Shown one piece after another: positions 33,902 to 41,430 of a DNA stretch of 64,000 bases. Under the pieces are notes generated by a model. That model worked only from the letters and a program-made list of their open reading frames with translations. It did not search any database and was not told the origin of the DNA. The stretch is from Limiplasma sp034927815. GTDB lineage: Bacteria; Bacillota; Clostridia; Christensenellales; Aristaeellaceae. The translations under genes and the position numbers were made by a program. The DNA is taken from the NCBI GenBank assembly GCA_034927815.1, contig JAYFPK010000004.1, positions 98,518-162,517 on the forward strand, written 5' to 3'. The first letter of the stretch is position 1. Every line of letters starts with the position of its first letter.

Positions 33902-35038
33902 CTATTTCAGGCCCTTGGCGTAGGCCTTGGGGGTAAAGCCGTATTGGCGCTTGAAGGCGGTGGAATAGTGCTGGGCGCTGGAAAAGCAAAGGGTGGAGGC
34001 GATCTGCGCCATGTTTCCCGTCCCGTTGCAGATCAGCTGCCGGCTTTCCTCCAGGCGGGTCTGGAGCATGTAGGCGGCGGGGGAGATTCCCAGGTGCCGC
34101 TTGAACAAAAGGGACAGGTAGGCGGAGCTGACGTTGCACTGCCTGGCTAAAACCGACACCTTGATGCGCTCCCGGGTATGCTCGGCGATGTACTCCATGG
34201 CGTTGCTTAAAATCTGGTTCTCATTGTTGGCGGTGGAGGGCAGCTGCACGGGATGGTCCTGGATGCCCTCGGAAAAGCGCGCGTACTGCACCAGCAGGTT
34301 CTGAAACAGCGTCACCAGCATGTCGTTTTGGTAAACTTCCTTCCGGTCCAACTCCCCAAGGAGCATGCACAGCAGCTCCTTGGCCTTTTTTTGCTCCGGC
34401 AGCACCCGCAGGAGCATGGCGTCCGGCAAGGGGGACGCGCACAGAAAAATGGTGCCAAAAAAGCTGACGCTTTGATTGGGCTCGCCATATTGCACGTGCC
34501 AGGCCTCCGGGGGGATGAACAGGGCCTCGTTTTGATGCAGAACGAAGTGCTGCCCGTTGACCACCGTATGCAAAATCCCCTGGCTTACATAGGCCATCTC
34601 ATAGGGATGATGCCGCTCCCCGGAAAAGAAAAAGCCGGGGCCATGCTCCTGTAAATAGAAGGTGCAAAGGCGGTTCACCACCAGCGACCCCTGGATGACG
34701 GGAACCTTCGCCGCGCCCGGGCCGTCCACTTTTTCCAGGGGCAGCTCGCAGCGGCAGTACAAAATGCACTGGTCGTCTATGGGAAGAAGGGCGAAGGGGA
34801 CCGAGGGCTTGACCTCAATGGGCTTATCCAGGTAGAAGGATACCGGCGTTCCATCATTGGCGATAAACTGCACGATGCTCATGTTCACCCCCGGCGACAG
34901 CAGCACGGGGGCGGGGCAGCGGTAAAAAGGAAACGCGCTGTCCGAGCGGAGAATCATGATATTTTCGGGCTGCATATTCGCCTGGCGCACAATGGCGGCA
35001 AAGGGAGAAATAGACAGCGAATTCATGTACTGCAACAT
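33902..35038 (-). CDS. AraC-family transcriptional regulator with cupin sensor
   Basis: A DNA-binding regulator of about 378 residues. The C-terminal hundred residues hold the double helix-turn-helix of AraC proteins (VSVLARQCNVSSAYLSLLFKRHLG and then the second HTH ending YGFTPKAYAKGLK). A cupin-like sensor precedes it, with HHPYEMAYVSQGILHTVVNG and ALFIPPEAWHVQY. It is divergent from a sugar ABC importer, so it is the likely activator of that operon in response to a sugar. The start is uncertain: I take the ATG at 35038 after GGGTGATTGAG, since a promoter with its -10 at 35060-35055 would put longer starts out of reach. Confidence 0.78.
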   Translation of the reverse strand: MLQYMNSLSISPFAAIVRQANMQPENIMILRSDSAFPFYRCPAPVLLSPGVNMSIVQFIANDGTPVSFYLDKPIEVKPSVPFALLPIDDQCILYCRCELPLEKVDGPGAAKVPVIQGSLVVNRLCTFYLQEHGPGFFFSGERHHPYEMAYVSQGILHTVVNGQHFVLHQNEALFIPPEAWHVQYGEPNQSVSFFGTIFLCASPLPDAMLLRVLPEQKKAKELLCMLLGELDRKEVYQNDMLVTLFQNLLVQYARFSEGIQDHPVQLPSTANNENQILSNAMEYIAEHTRERIKVSVLARQCNVSSAYLSLLFKRHLGISPAAYMLQTRLEESRQLICNGTGNMAQIASTLCFSSAQHYSTAFKRQYGFTPKAYAKGLK

Positions 35039-35054
35039 CTCAATCACCCGTGGC

Positions 35055-35084
35055 ATCATAGCATATTTCTTATTGATTTGACAA
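35055..35084 (-). promoter_or_regulatory. Candidate promoter of the AraC-type gene
   Basis: On the minus strand TTGTCA (35084-35079), an 18-nt AT-rich spacer and TATGAT (35060-35055). It would leave only a short leader before the chosen ATG, so either the start or the promoter assignment may shift. Confidence 0.4.
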
Positions 35085-35474
35085 GTGGCCCTCTGGAGAC
35101 GGCTGCATGCCAAACCCCGGCGCCAATGCAAAGGAAAAGAGGACGTTTTCAAAGCGGGTGGGAAATCGTGGGATGTTTGGCAGGTCTCTATCCCGCTTCC
35201 ATAAGCAGAGGAAAGTAATATCATTTTCGTTAAAATTTATAGATTCATCGCATTTTTGGTGAAATCTATTGCGAATATAGCGGCGATCATTATAATCAAA
35301 CATGTCAAGGGTGATGGACTCATTCTGCGGCGCGGACCAAGCGGCCGTATTCGCCCCAACGGGGCTTCATGATGTTTTCTCCAAATTCGTTCCTCAGGCC
35401 AAGCGGGTGTGCGCGCCAAAGCTGATGGACGATCATTTGGAAATATAAGAATTGGGTAAGGAAGGGATTACACA
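35085..35474. other. Regulatory intergenic region between araC-type gene and sugar importer
   Basis: This is the longest gene-free stretch in the window. It is clearly AT-richer than its surroundings, mainly at 35200-35300. It contains the importer promoter, a leader of about 170 nt, and a small hairpin (GCCCC-AAC-GGGGC) near 35356-35368. Binding sites for the AraC protein are expected here, but I could not define a convincing direct repeat by eye. Confidence 0.5.
35270..35297 (+). promoter_or_regulatory. Promoter of the sugar ABC importer operon
   Basis: TTGCGA (35270-35275), 16-nt spacer, consensus TATAAT (35292-35297). The predicted transcript has a leader of about 170 nt before the binding-protein gene. 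The weak -35 suits activation by an AraC-type regulator. Confidence 0.6.
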
Positions 35475-36401
35475 ATGAAGAAAGCGCTGGCCTTTTTACT
35501 GGCAACCGTACTGATTCTGGCTGTTTCCGTTAGCTGCGTGGCCGAAGGCAAAACCTACAAAATCGCTTACACCTGTCAGGACCTGTCCAACACGTATTTC
35601 GTGGAAATCAGCAATGGCGTGAAAGACTACTGCAACGAGATGGGCTATGAGGCCATCATCCACGACGGCCAGGCCGCCGTGGCCAACCAGGTCACCGCCT
35701 TTGAGAACTTCATCGCCCAGGGCGTGGATGCCATCATCGTCAGCCCCATCGATGAAAAGGCGCTGATCCCCTCTGTAAAGGCGGCCCAGGAAGCCGGCAT
35801 CCCCGTCATCGCCGCCAACCAGAACGTGGAAGGCTCCGACGCGTTTTTGACAATTCCCGAGTATGAGTACGGCTTCACCATCGGCGAGCACGCCGGCAAG
35901 TGGATCGCCGAGAAGCTGGGCGGAGAAGCCGAAGTCGCCATTTTCGACTATCCGGAGCTGGAGTCCATCATCGCCCGGGGCGACGGCATTGCCGAGGGCA
36001 TCCTCAGCCAGGCTCCCAACGCCAAGATCGTGGCCCGCCAAAGCGCCAACAACCCTGAAAAGGGCATGGCCAACATGGAGAACATCCTCCAGGCGAACCC
36101 CAACGTGGAAGTGCTGGTGTGCGTCAACGACGCCGGGGCGCTGGGCGCGTACGAAGTCATCATGGCTGCCGGAAAGGCCAGCGACCGTTGGTACATCGGC
36201 GGCCTGGACGCCACCGCCGAGGCCCTGAACAAGATTCGGGAAGGCGGCATCTACCGGGCTACGGTGGATATCCAGCCCTACGCCTCCGGCTCCCTGTTCG
36301 TGAAGACCGCTGTGCAGGTGATCGAGGAAGGCCCCATTGCCGATCCTATCGTGATCGACATGAAGGTCGTGGACGAAACCAATATCGGCGACTACAAGTA
36401 A
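35475..36401 (+). CDS. Sugar ABC transporter substrate-binding protein (RbsB-like)
   Basis: An extracytoplasmic pentose/hexose-binding protein of 308 residues of the RbsB/periplasmic-binding type I family. A signal peptide spans about 1-24 (ending VSVSCVAEG); a Cys at 21 gives a weak lipobox, so lipoprotein anchoring is plausible. YKIAYTCQDLSNTYFVEI and GVDAIIVSPIDEKALIPSV are typical of the ribose group, and IGGLDATAEAL marks the hinge strand. It opens the importer operon and is followed by an ATPase and a permease. The sugar cannot be named from sequence alone. Confidence 0.86.
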   Translation: MKKALAFLLATVLILAVSVSCVAEGKTYKIAYTCQDLSNTYFVEISNGVKDYCNEMGYEAIIHDGQAAVANQVTAFENFIAQGVDAIIVSPIDEKALIPSVKAAQEAGIPVIAANQNVEGSDAFLTIPEYEYGFTIGEHAGKWIAEKLGGEAEVAIFDYPELESIIARGDGIAEGILSQAPNAKIVARQSANNPEKGMANMENILQANPNVEVLVCVNDAGALGAYEVIMAAGKASDRWYIGGLDATAEALNKIREGGIYRATVDIQPYASGSLFVKTAVQVIEEGPIADPIVIDMKVVDETNIGDYK

Positions 36402-36464
36402 GCCTTTGCTTCCGGTTTCTGGTTCCCGGCATTGGCAAGCATAGCGTTCCGACTGATCGCACAC

Positions 36465-36510
36465 TTGACGCTTGGCGCGGGGGAGCATGCTTCTCCGCGC
36501 CAAGCGTCAA
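36465..36510 (+). other. Strong RNA hairpin between binding-protein and ATPase genes
   Basis: A perfect 16-bp stem pairs 36465-36480 (TTGACGCTTGGCGCGG) with 36495-36510, with partial pairing continuing into the loop. No T-run follows. In other sugar importers such intercistronic hairpins stall exonucleases and raise the binding-protein message over the membrane genes; that role is inferred here. Confidence 0.6.
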
Positions 36511-36552
36511 AGATCATGGGCGGTCCGAAAGGCCGGTAAGGAGTAGTATCCT

Positions 36553-38043
36553 ATGCAAAGCAACGGGGAAAACAGCATTTTGGAGTTGCGCCACATCACC
36601 AAGAAATTCTCCGGCGTTACGGCGCTGGACGACGTGTCCATCGCCATACGCCGGGGCGAGGTGCGGGCTTTGGTGGGGGAAAACGGCGCGGGCAAATCCA
36701 CCCTCATCAAGGTGATAACCGGGGCCCATGAGCCCACCCAGGGCGAATTGTGGTTCGGCGGCCAAAAGGTGGAGGACAACTCCCCGCTGATGGCCAAAAA
36801 GCGCGGCGTGGGCGTTATTTATCAGGAATTGAATTTGATGCCCCAGCTCACCGTGGTGGAAAACCTGTTTTTCGGCCACGAGCTGAAAAGGCACGGGATT
36901 TTGCACAAGAAAAAGATGGTGGAGGAGTGCGCCAGGCTCATCGCGGAGCTGGGCGTCAGCATCGATCCCCTGGCGAAGATACGCGATCTCACCATTGCCC
37001 AGCAGCAGATTGTGGAGATCGTGAAGGCCGTTTCCCAGGATATCAAATTCCTGATCATGGACGAGCCCACAGCGCCCCTGACCACAAACGAGATTGAGAA
37101 AATATTTGAGATCGTCGCCAAGCTAAAGGAAAAGGGCATTTCCGTCCTGTACATCTCCCACCGGCTGGAGGAGATCTTCCGGATTTCCGATACGGTGACG
37201 GTGCTGCGGGACGGCAAGCATGTGCGGACCATGGACACCCGGGATACGGACCGGGCCATGCTCATCAAGCTCATGGTGGGGCGGGAGATTTCCAACGATT
37301 TCCCCAGGCGCAAGGCCGCCGTGGGGGAGACGCTGCTAGAGGCCAGGCATATGACCAACCGGCGGATCAAGGACTGCTCCTTTGCGCTGCGCCAAGGGGA
37401 GATTTTGGGCTTTGCCGGGCTGGTGGGCGCGGGCCGCACGGAGCTGGCCCGGGCGATCTACGGGGCGGACCCCATCTCCGCCGGGGAGCTGTGGATCAGA
37501 GGCAAAAAGCAGGCCATCCGCAGGGTCAGGGACGGCATCAACGCCGGGATCGGGCTGATTACGGAGGACCGCAAAGCCCAGGGCCTTTTGCTCAACAAGG
37601 GGATCGACTTTAACATCACCTATGCCTCCCTCAAGGAGGTGTGCCGCGCGGGGGTCATCAACAAGGAAAAGGAAAACCGGGTGACGGACCGCTATGTGCA
37701 AGCCATGAACATCAAGTGCCATTCCAAGGGGCAGCTGGCCAGAACCCTTTCCGGCGGCAACCAGCAGAAGGTGGTGCTGGGGAAATGGCTGGCTACCAAC
37801 AGCGATGTCCTGATCTTTGACGAGCCCACCCGGGGCATCGACGTGGGGGCCAAGCGGGAGATTTACCAGCTGATCCGGGATTTGAGCGAACAGGGGAAAA
37901 CCATCATCATGATCTCCTCGGAGATGGCGGAAGTGATCGGCATGTGCGACCGGGTTCTGGTAATGCGCAACGGCCGTATCATGGGAGAGCTCAGCGGCGG
38001 CGAGGTGACCCAGGAACGGATTATGGAAATGGCGGCCAATTGA
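36553..38043 (+). CDS. Sugar ABC transporter ATP-binding protein (RbsA/MglA-like)
   Basis: A cytoplasmic ATPase of 496 residues with two fused nucleotide-binding domains. The first has Walker A GENGAGKST at about 43-51, a Walker B in FLIMDEPTAPL and IREGITALS-like replacement near its signature. The second has a degenerate Walker A (GLVGAGRTEL) near 293 and a clear LSGGNQQK near 400. This asymmetric pair is typical of ribose, galactose and xylose importers. It starts with AAGGAG eight bases upstream after the 16-bp hairpin. Substrate follows the binding protein and is unknown. Confidence 0.9.
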   Translation: MQSNGENSILELRHITKKFSGVTALDDVSIAIRRGEVRALVGENGAGKSTLIKVITGAHEPTQGELWFGGQKVEDNSPLMAKKRGVGVIYQELNLMPQLTVVENLFFGHELKRHGILHKKKMVEECARLIAELGVSIDPLAKIRDLTIAQQQIVEIVKAVSQDIKFLIMDEPTAPLTTNEIEKIFEIVAKLKEKGISVLYISHRLEEIFRISDTVTVLRDGKHVRTMDTRDTDRAMLIKLMVGREISNDFPRRKAAVGETLLEARHMTNRRIKDCSFALRQGEILGFAGLVGAGRTELARAIYGADPISAGELWIRGKKQAIRRVRDGINAGIGLITEDRKAQGLLLNKGIDFNITYASLKEVCRAGVINKEKENRVTDRYVQAMNIKCHSKGQLARTLSGGNQQKVVLGKWLATNSDVLIFDEPTRGIDVGAKREIYQLIRDLSEQGKTIIMISSEMAEVIGMCDRVLVMRNGRIMGELSGGEVTQERIMEMAAN

Positions 38044-38080
38044 TGCTGCCTTGGCCGGCGCCGCGAGGGAAGGCCGCATC
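38042..38080 (+). other. RNA hairpin between ATPase and permease genes
   Basis: GATGC-T-GCCTT (38042-38052) pairs with AAGGC-C-GCATC (38070-38080), ten base pairs with one internal mismatch. A GC-rich loop lies between. No T-run follows, so it is more likely an mRNA-processing or stability element than a terminator. Confidence 0.45.
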
Positions 38081-38103
38081 AAAACAACAGGGGGCAAAGA
38101 GCT

Positions 38104-39066
38104 ATGGATTTGCAGTATAACCGCAAAAAGGTGCAGATTTCCCGCTACGCAATTTTCTTGGTGCTGGTGGTGATGCTGATCTTCTTCTCCATCGTGGCGC
38201 CGGGCTTTTTTTCCAAGACCACCTTTTTGAACATCCTGCGCCAGGTGGCGGTGAACGGCATCGCCGCGGTGGGCATGACCATGGTCATTCTCACGGGCGG
38301 CATCGATATTTCCGTGGGCTCCATCGTGGGCTCCACCTCCGTATTATGCGCCATGATGATGACCACGCTGCAGATACACCCTGTGCTGGCGGTGCTGCTG
38401 ACGCTGCTCTTCGGCCAGCTGGTGGGACTGGCAAACGGCTTCATGGTCTACAAGATCAAGATCCCGCCCATGATCGCCACCTTGGCCTCCCTGAGCATCC
38501 TGCGGGGCATGGCCTACATCTTCTCCGGCGGGCTGCCCATTTACAACCTGCCGGAAGGGTTTACCGTGCTGGGCCAGGGCTATTTTCTGGGGATACCCAT
38601 CCCGGTTCTCATCATGATAGCCTGCTTTGCCCTGGGCTGGTTCGTGCTGGAGCATACGTCCTACGGAAGGTATGTGTACGGCATCGGCAGCAATGTGGAA
38701 TCCTCCCGCCTAAGCGGCATCAACGTGGGGAAGATCATGGTTTCGGTATATGGCATGTGCGGCATGCTGGCCTCCCTGGCCGGGGTGGTCTATCTCAGCC
38801 GGGTCAACAGCGGGCAGCCCAAGGGCGGCGAGGGCTATGAAATGGACATCATCACGGCGGTGGTGTTGGGCGGCGTCAGCACCACCGGAGGCGAGGGAAA
38901 GATCATTCGCGTGGTGGTAGGCCTGCTGATCATGGGCGTGCTGATGACCGGCATGACCATGATGAACATCCAGGAATACTACCAGCGCGTGGTGAAGGGC
39001 GTGGTGCTGATCGTGGCGATCAGCTATGACATCCTCAGCCTGAAGCGCGCGGACAAAAAGGTCTAA
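38104..39066 (+). CDS. Sugar ABC transporter permease (RbsC-like)
   Basis: A membrane permease of 320 residues with 8-10 predicted helices. GGIDISVGSIVG near 62-73 is the hallmark of the RbsC/BPD-transp-2 family. The AYIFSGGLPIYNLPEGF and GGVSTTGGEGKI loops, the latter being the ATPase-coupling region, also fit. With the two upstream genes it completes a type-II-fold sugar importer with one permease acting as a homodimer. The next gene starts 16 nt downstream, so metabolic genes share the transcript. Confidence 0.9.
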   Translation: MDLQYNRKKVQISRYAIFLVLVVMLIFFSIVAPGFFSKTTFLNILRQVAVNGIAAVGMTMVILTGGIDISVGSIVGSTSVLCAMMMTTLQIHPVLAVLLTLLFGQLVGLANGFMVYKIKIPPMIATLASLSILRGMAYIFSGGLPIYNLPEGFTVLGQGYFLGIPIPVLIMIACFALGWFVLEHTSYGRYVYGIGSNVESSRLSGINVGKIMVSVYGMCGMLASLAGVVYLSRVNSGQPKGGEGYEMDIITAVVLGGVSTTGGEGKIIRVVVGLLIMGVLMTGMTMMNIQEYYQRVVKGVVLIVAISYDILSLKRADKKV

Positions 39067-39082
39067 GGAGGCGGCTGCCACC

Positions 39083-39505
39083 ATGAAGGGGAATTGCTAT
39101 TTCGAGGATCATCCATGGCAGCAGGCCTGCAAGCGTTTTTTGGCTGTGGACACGGCCCGGGGGGTGGCGGAGGTGACGGTGCAGTGCGCCTGCCCCAAGG
39201 GCGGCGTGGAGCAGGTCCTGGCCCGCTGGAACGGGCGGCTGCAGGAGCTGCTGGGTCCCGTCGCCTTTGAGGACAGGCAGGAAGCCCAGGGCGTGAGGGT
39301 CATTTTGCGGCGTTACCTCTGCGGGGCCATCGTCCGTATTTTTTTGGACGAAGGGGAGGACCTTAGCGAGAACTTTGAAATCGCGGGCAAGAAATGCCTG
39401 ATCCTCTGGCGGCCCGATTCCCGGCCCCAGGCCCATGTCACGGGCATCCCGGAGGCCTTTTGCGATTGCGCCCAGCTGTACGCTGCGGACTTGGAGGTGT
39501 TGTAA
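39083..39505 (+). CDS. Uncharacterised small protein in the sugar operon
   Basis: A 140-residue soluble protein with alternating strands and helices and no signal peptide. It is rich in Cys (about five) but no metal-binding spacing is clear. I do not recognise the family. It has AAGGAGGCGG before its ATG and is joined directly to the dehydrogenase gene (TAA then ATG with no gap). That coupling and its place after the permease suggest a role in handling the imported sugar or assisting the dehydrogenase. Confidence 0.55.
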   Translation: MKGNCYFEDHPWQQACKRFLAVDTARGVAEVTVQCACPKGGVEQVLARWNGRLQELLGPVAFEDRQEAQGVRVILRRYLCGAIVRIFLDEGEDLSENFEIAGKKCLILWRPDSRPQAHVTGIPEAFCDCAQLYAADLEVL

Positions 39506-40522
39506 ATGGTTTCGCTGGGGATTCTAAGCCTGGATCATCCGCATGCCACAGGCAACCATATTCCCGCCCTGGCCTACCTTACGGACCGGGTGCGGGTGGC
39601 GGCCATTTACCATGAGGACGAGGCTGCGGCCCGCCCCTGGCTGGAGCGCTTTGGCGCCAGGTATTATGCCACCCGGGATGCTTTGCTGGCGGACCCTTCC
39701 ATTCAGGCGGTGCTGGTGACCAGCCAGAACTTCCGCCACGCGGAGGATTGCATTGCCGCCGCCCAGGCCGGCAAGGACATCCTGTGCGATAAGCCCATTG
39801 CCACCTCCCCCCAGGACGCCCGGCAGATTCGGGACGCGGTGGAAAAAGCGGGGGTGCGGTTTCTCACCACGTTTCCGGTGCGCTTCAATACCTCCGTGCA
39901 AAGGGTGAAGCGGCTCATCGACGAAGGCGCGCTGGGGGAGATCAAGGCGGTTATGGCCACCAACCACGGATGCATGTACGAGCCCGGCGCGCCGGAGTGG
40001 GTGAAGCAAAACGCCCTCAACGGCGGCGGCTGCATCGTGGACCATACGGTGCACGTGGCGGACATCATCCGCTGGATTACCGGGAGCGAATTTTCCACCG
40101 TGACCGCCCAGGCCGACCGTCGCCTCCATGAGGATATCCAAGGGGAGGACATCGGCGTTTTGCAAGGCAAGCTGACCGGCGGCGCGCTGTACCAGATCGA
40201 CACCTCCTGGACCCGCATGGCCGAGCATCCCATGTGGGGGGACGTCACCTTCCGCATTGTGGGCAGCAAGGCCAGCGCTTCCCTGGACATCTACAACAAC
40301 CAGCGGGTCGACCTATACGTGGACGGCGAGGCCAGCGCGCTGTACGCCAACAATATCGTGCTGGAGCACGGGGAAATCTTTCTGGATTATTGGCGCTGGG
40401 CCGAACAGGGCGTAGCGCCCGTAGGCGCCAACGCCGTGGACGGCCTGCGGGGCGTTGAGCTGGTGTACGCCGCCTACGAATCGGTCAAGGAAAACCGGGC
40501 CGTGGAAGTGAAGCGGGCATAA
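39506..40522 (+). CDS. Gfo/Idh/MocA-family sugar dehydrogenase
   Basis: A cytoplasmic NAD(P)-dependent oxidoreductase of 338 residues. The N-terminal Rossmann strand is unusual (LGILSLDHPHATGN), replacing the classic GxGxxG with SLDHPHA. CDKPIATSP carries the catalytic DKP near residue 94. The C-terminal domain has NGGGCIVDHTVHVADIIRWI with the conserved His pair. Members oxidise sugars, inositol or sugar acids. It closes the sugar importer operon, so its substrate is probably the imported compound or its product. The altered dinucleotide loop deserves attention. Confidence 0.82.
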   Translation: MVSLGILSLDHPHATGNHIPALAYLTDRVRVAAIYHEDEAAARPWLERFGARYYATRDALLADPSIQAVLVTSQNFRHAEDCIAAAQAGKDILCDKPIATSPQDARQIRDAVEKAGVRFLTTFPVRFNTSVQRVKRLIDEGALGEIKAVMATNHGCMYEPGAPEWVKQNALNGGGCIVDHTVHVADIIRWITGSEFSTVTAQADRRLHEDIQGEDIGVLQGKLTGGALYQIDTSWTRMAEHPMWGDVTFRIVGSKASASLDIYNNQRVDLYVDGEASALYANNIVLEHGEIFLDYWRWAEQGVAPVGANAVDGLRGVELVYAAYESVKENRAVEVKRA

Positions 40523-40534
40523 CGGTTTTTGGGG

Positions 40535-40548
40535 CAGGCGCAAGCCTG
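40535..40548 (+). other. Small hairpin downstream of the sugar operon
   Basis: CAGGC and GCCTG flank a GCAA tetraloop. Only CTG-rich sequence follows, not a T-run. It could be part of a weak transcription stop between the sugar operon and spoVT. Confidence 0.3.
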
Positions 40549-40642
40549 GAGCGCTGCGGCAGGACGGGTCCCTGGAAGCCCCATCAAAGGAACCCGGACC
40601 CATCTTGCTCGGAAAATACCTGGGTTCCCAAATCTTTCCCTC

Positions 40643-40671
40643 GCATAAAGCCCCCTCAAAATCCCATACTA
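40643..40671 (+). promoter_or_regulatory. Sigma-G/sigma-F-like sporulation promoter of spoVT
   Basis: GCATA (40643-40647), 17-nt spacer and CATACTA (40665-40671) match the forespore sigma consensus (GHATR and CATNNTA, usually 17-18 nt apart). It lies about 70 nt before the spoVT ATG. In Bacillus spoVT is a sigma-G gene, so the match fits established regulation. Confidence 0.65.
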
Positions 40672-40744
40672 GGGATGCAAAGACAAACGGCAAGGCAGTG
40701 CAAAACAGCATTTCGCAATTTGCCATCAAGGAGGCAGGCATATC

Positions 40745-41299
40745 ATGCGGGCAACGGGTATCGTGCGAAGGATTGATGAGCTGGGTCGGGTAGTGATTCC
40801 GAAGGAAATTCGCAGAACGCTGCGCATTCGCGAAGGCGACCCGCTGGAGATTTACACCGACAGGGATGGAGAAGTGATCCTGAAGAAATATTCGCCCATT
40901 GGGGAAATGTCGGCCTTTGCCAAGGATTATACGGAATCTCTTTTTCGCGCCATGGGGCATATCGCCTGCATCGTGGACAGGGACCAGGTGGTGGCGGCCA
41001 GCGGCGTGAACAAAAAGGAGCTCTCGGACAAGCCCATCAGCCATGACCTGGAAACCGCCATCGCCAACCGGCAGACCGTGGCCATCAACCGGGCCGTGGG
41101 GGGCAAGATCGTGGCTGTGACCAACGAGGAGGACATCACCGGCTACACCGCCCAGGTGGTCTCTCCCATCATCGCCGATGGGGAAGCCATTGGCGCCGTG
41201 CTGCTGCTCAGCAAGGAACAGGGGGCCCGCATGGGGGATACGGAACTCAAGGTGGCCGAAACCGCGGCGGGCATCGTAGGCCGGCAAATGGAACAATAA
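40745..41299 (+). CDS. spoVT: Stage V sporulation transcription regulator SpoVT
   Basis: A forespore transcription factor of 184 residues that tunes sigma-G genes. The N-terminal swapped-hairpin AbrB domain (about 1-50, ATGIVRRIDELGRVVIPKEI) is followed by a GAF domain (about 58-184) found in SpoVT and absent from AbrB. The start is fixed by AAGGAGG nine bases upstream. A sigma-G-like promoter precedes it and a strong terminator follows. spoVB and mazG come next as in Bacillus and many Clostridia. Confidence 0.94.
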   Translation: MRATGIVRRIDELGRVVIPKEIRRTLRIREGDPLEIYTDRDGEVILKKYSPIGEMSAFAKDYTESLFRAMGHIACIVDRDQVVAASGVNKKELSDKPISHDLETAIANRQTVAINRAVGGKIVAVTNEEDITGYTAQVVSPIIADGEAIGAVLLLSKEQGARMGDTELKVAETAAGIVGRQMEQ

Positions 41300-41353
41300 T
41301 ACAAAGCCGCCGGCTTGTGTGCCCCGAGCCGCCCGCGAGATTGGCTTGCGCTA

Positions 41354-41400
41354 CCGCAACATTATGCTTATAATAGGCATGTTGCGGTTTTCTTTTTATT
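41354..41400 (+). terminator. Intrinsic terminator after spoVT
   Basis: CCGCAACAT (41354-41362) pairs with ATGTTGCGG (41379-41387) and the inner ATTAT/ATAAT can also pair. A T-rich tract with one C follows to 41400. It separates spoVT from spoVB. Confidence 0.7.
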
Positions 41401-41430
41401 TCCATATTCTGGAGAGCTGGAGGCATCCCA

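Noticed and set aside
35340..35370. Riboswitch in the sugar importer leader
   Set aside because: Only a five-base stem is visible and no known aptamer core was recognised.
40523..40640. T-box or tRNA gene before spoVT
   Set aside because: No T-box core or cloverleaf could be drawn; only short GC stems are present.
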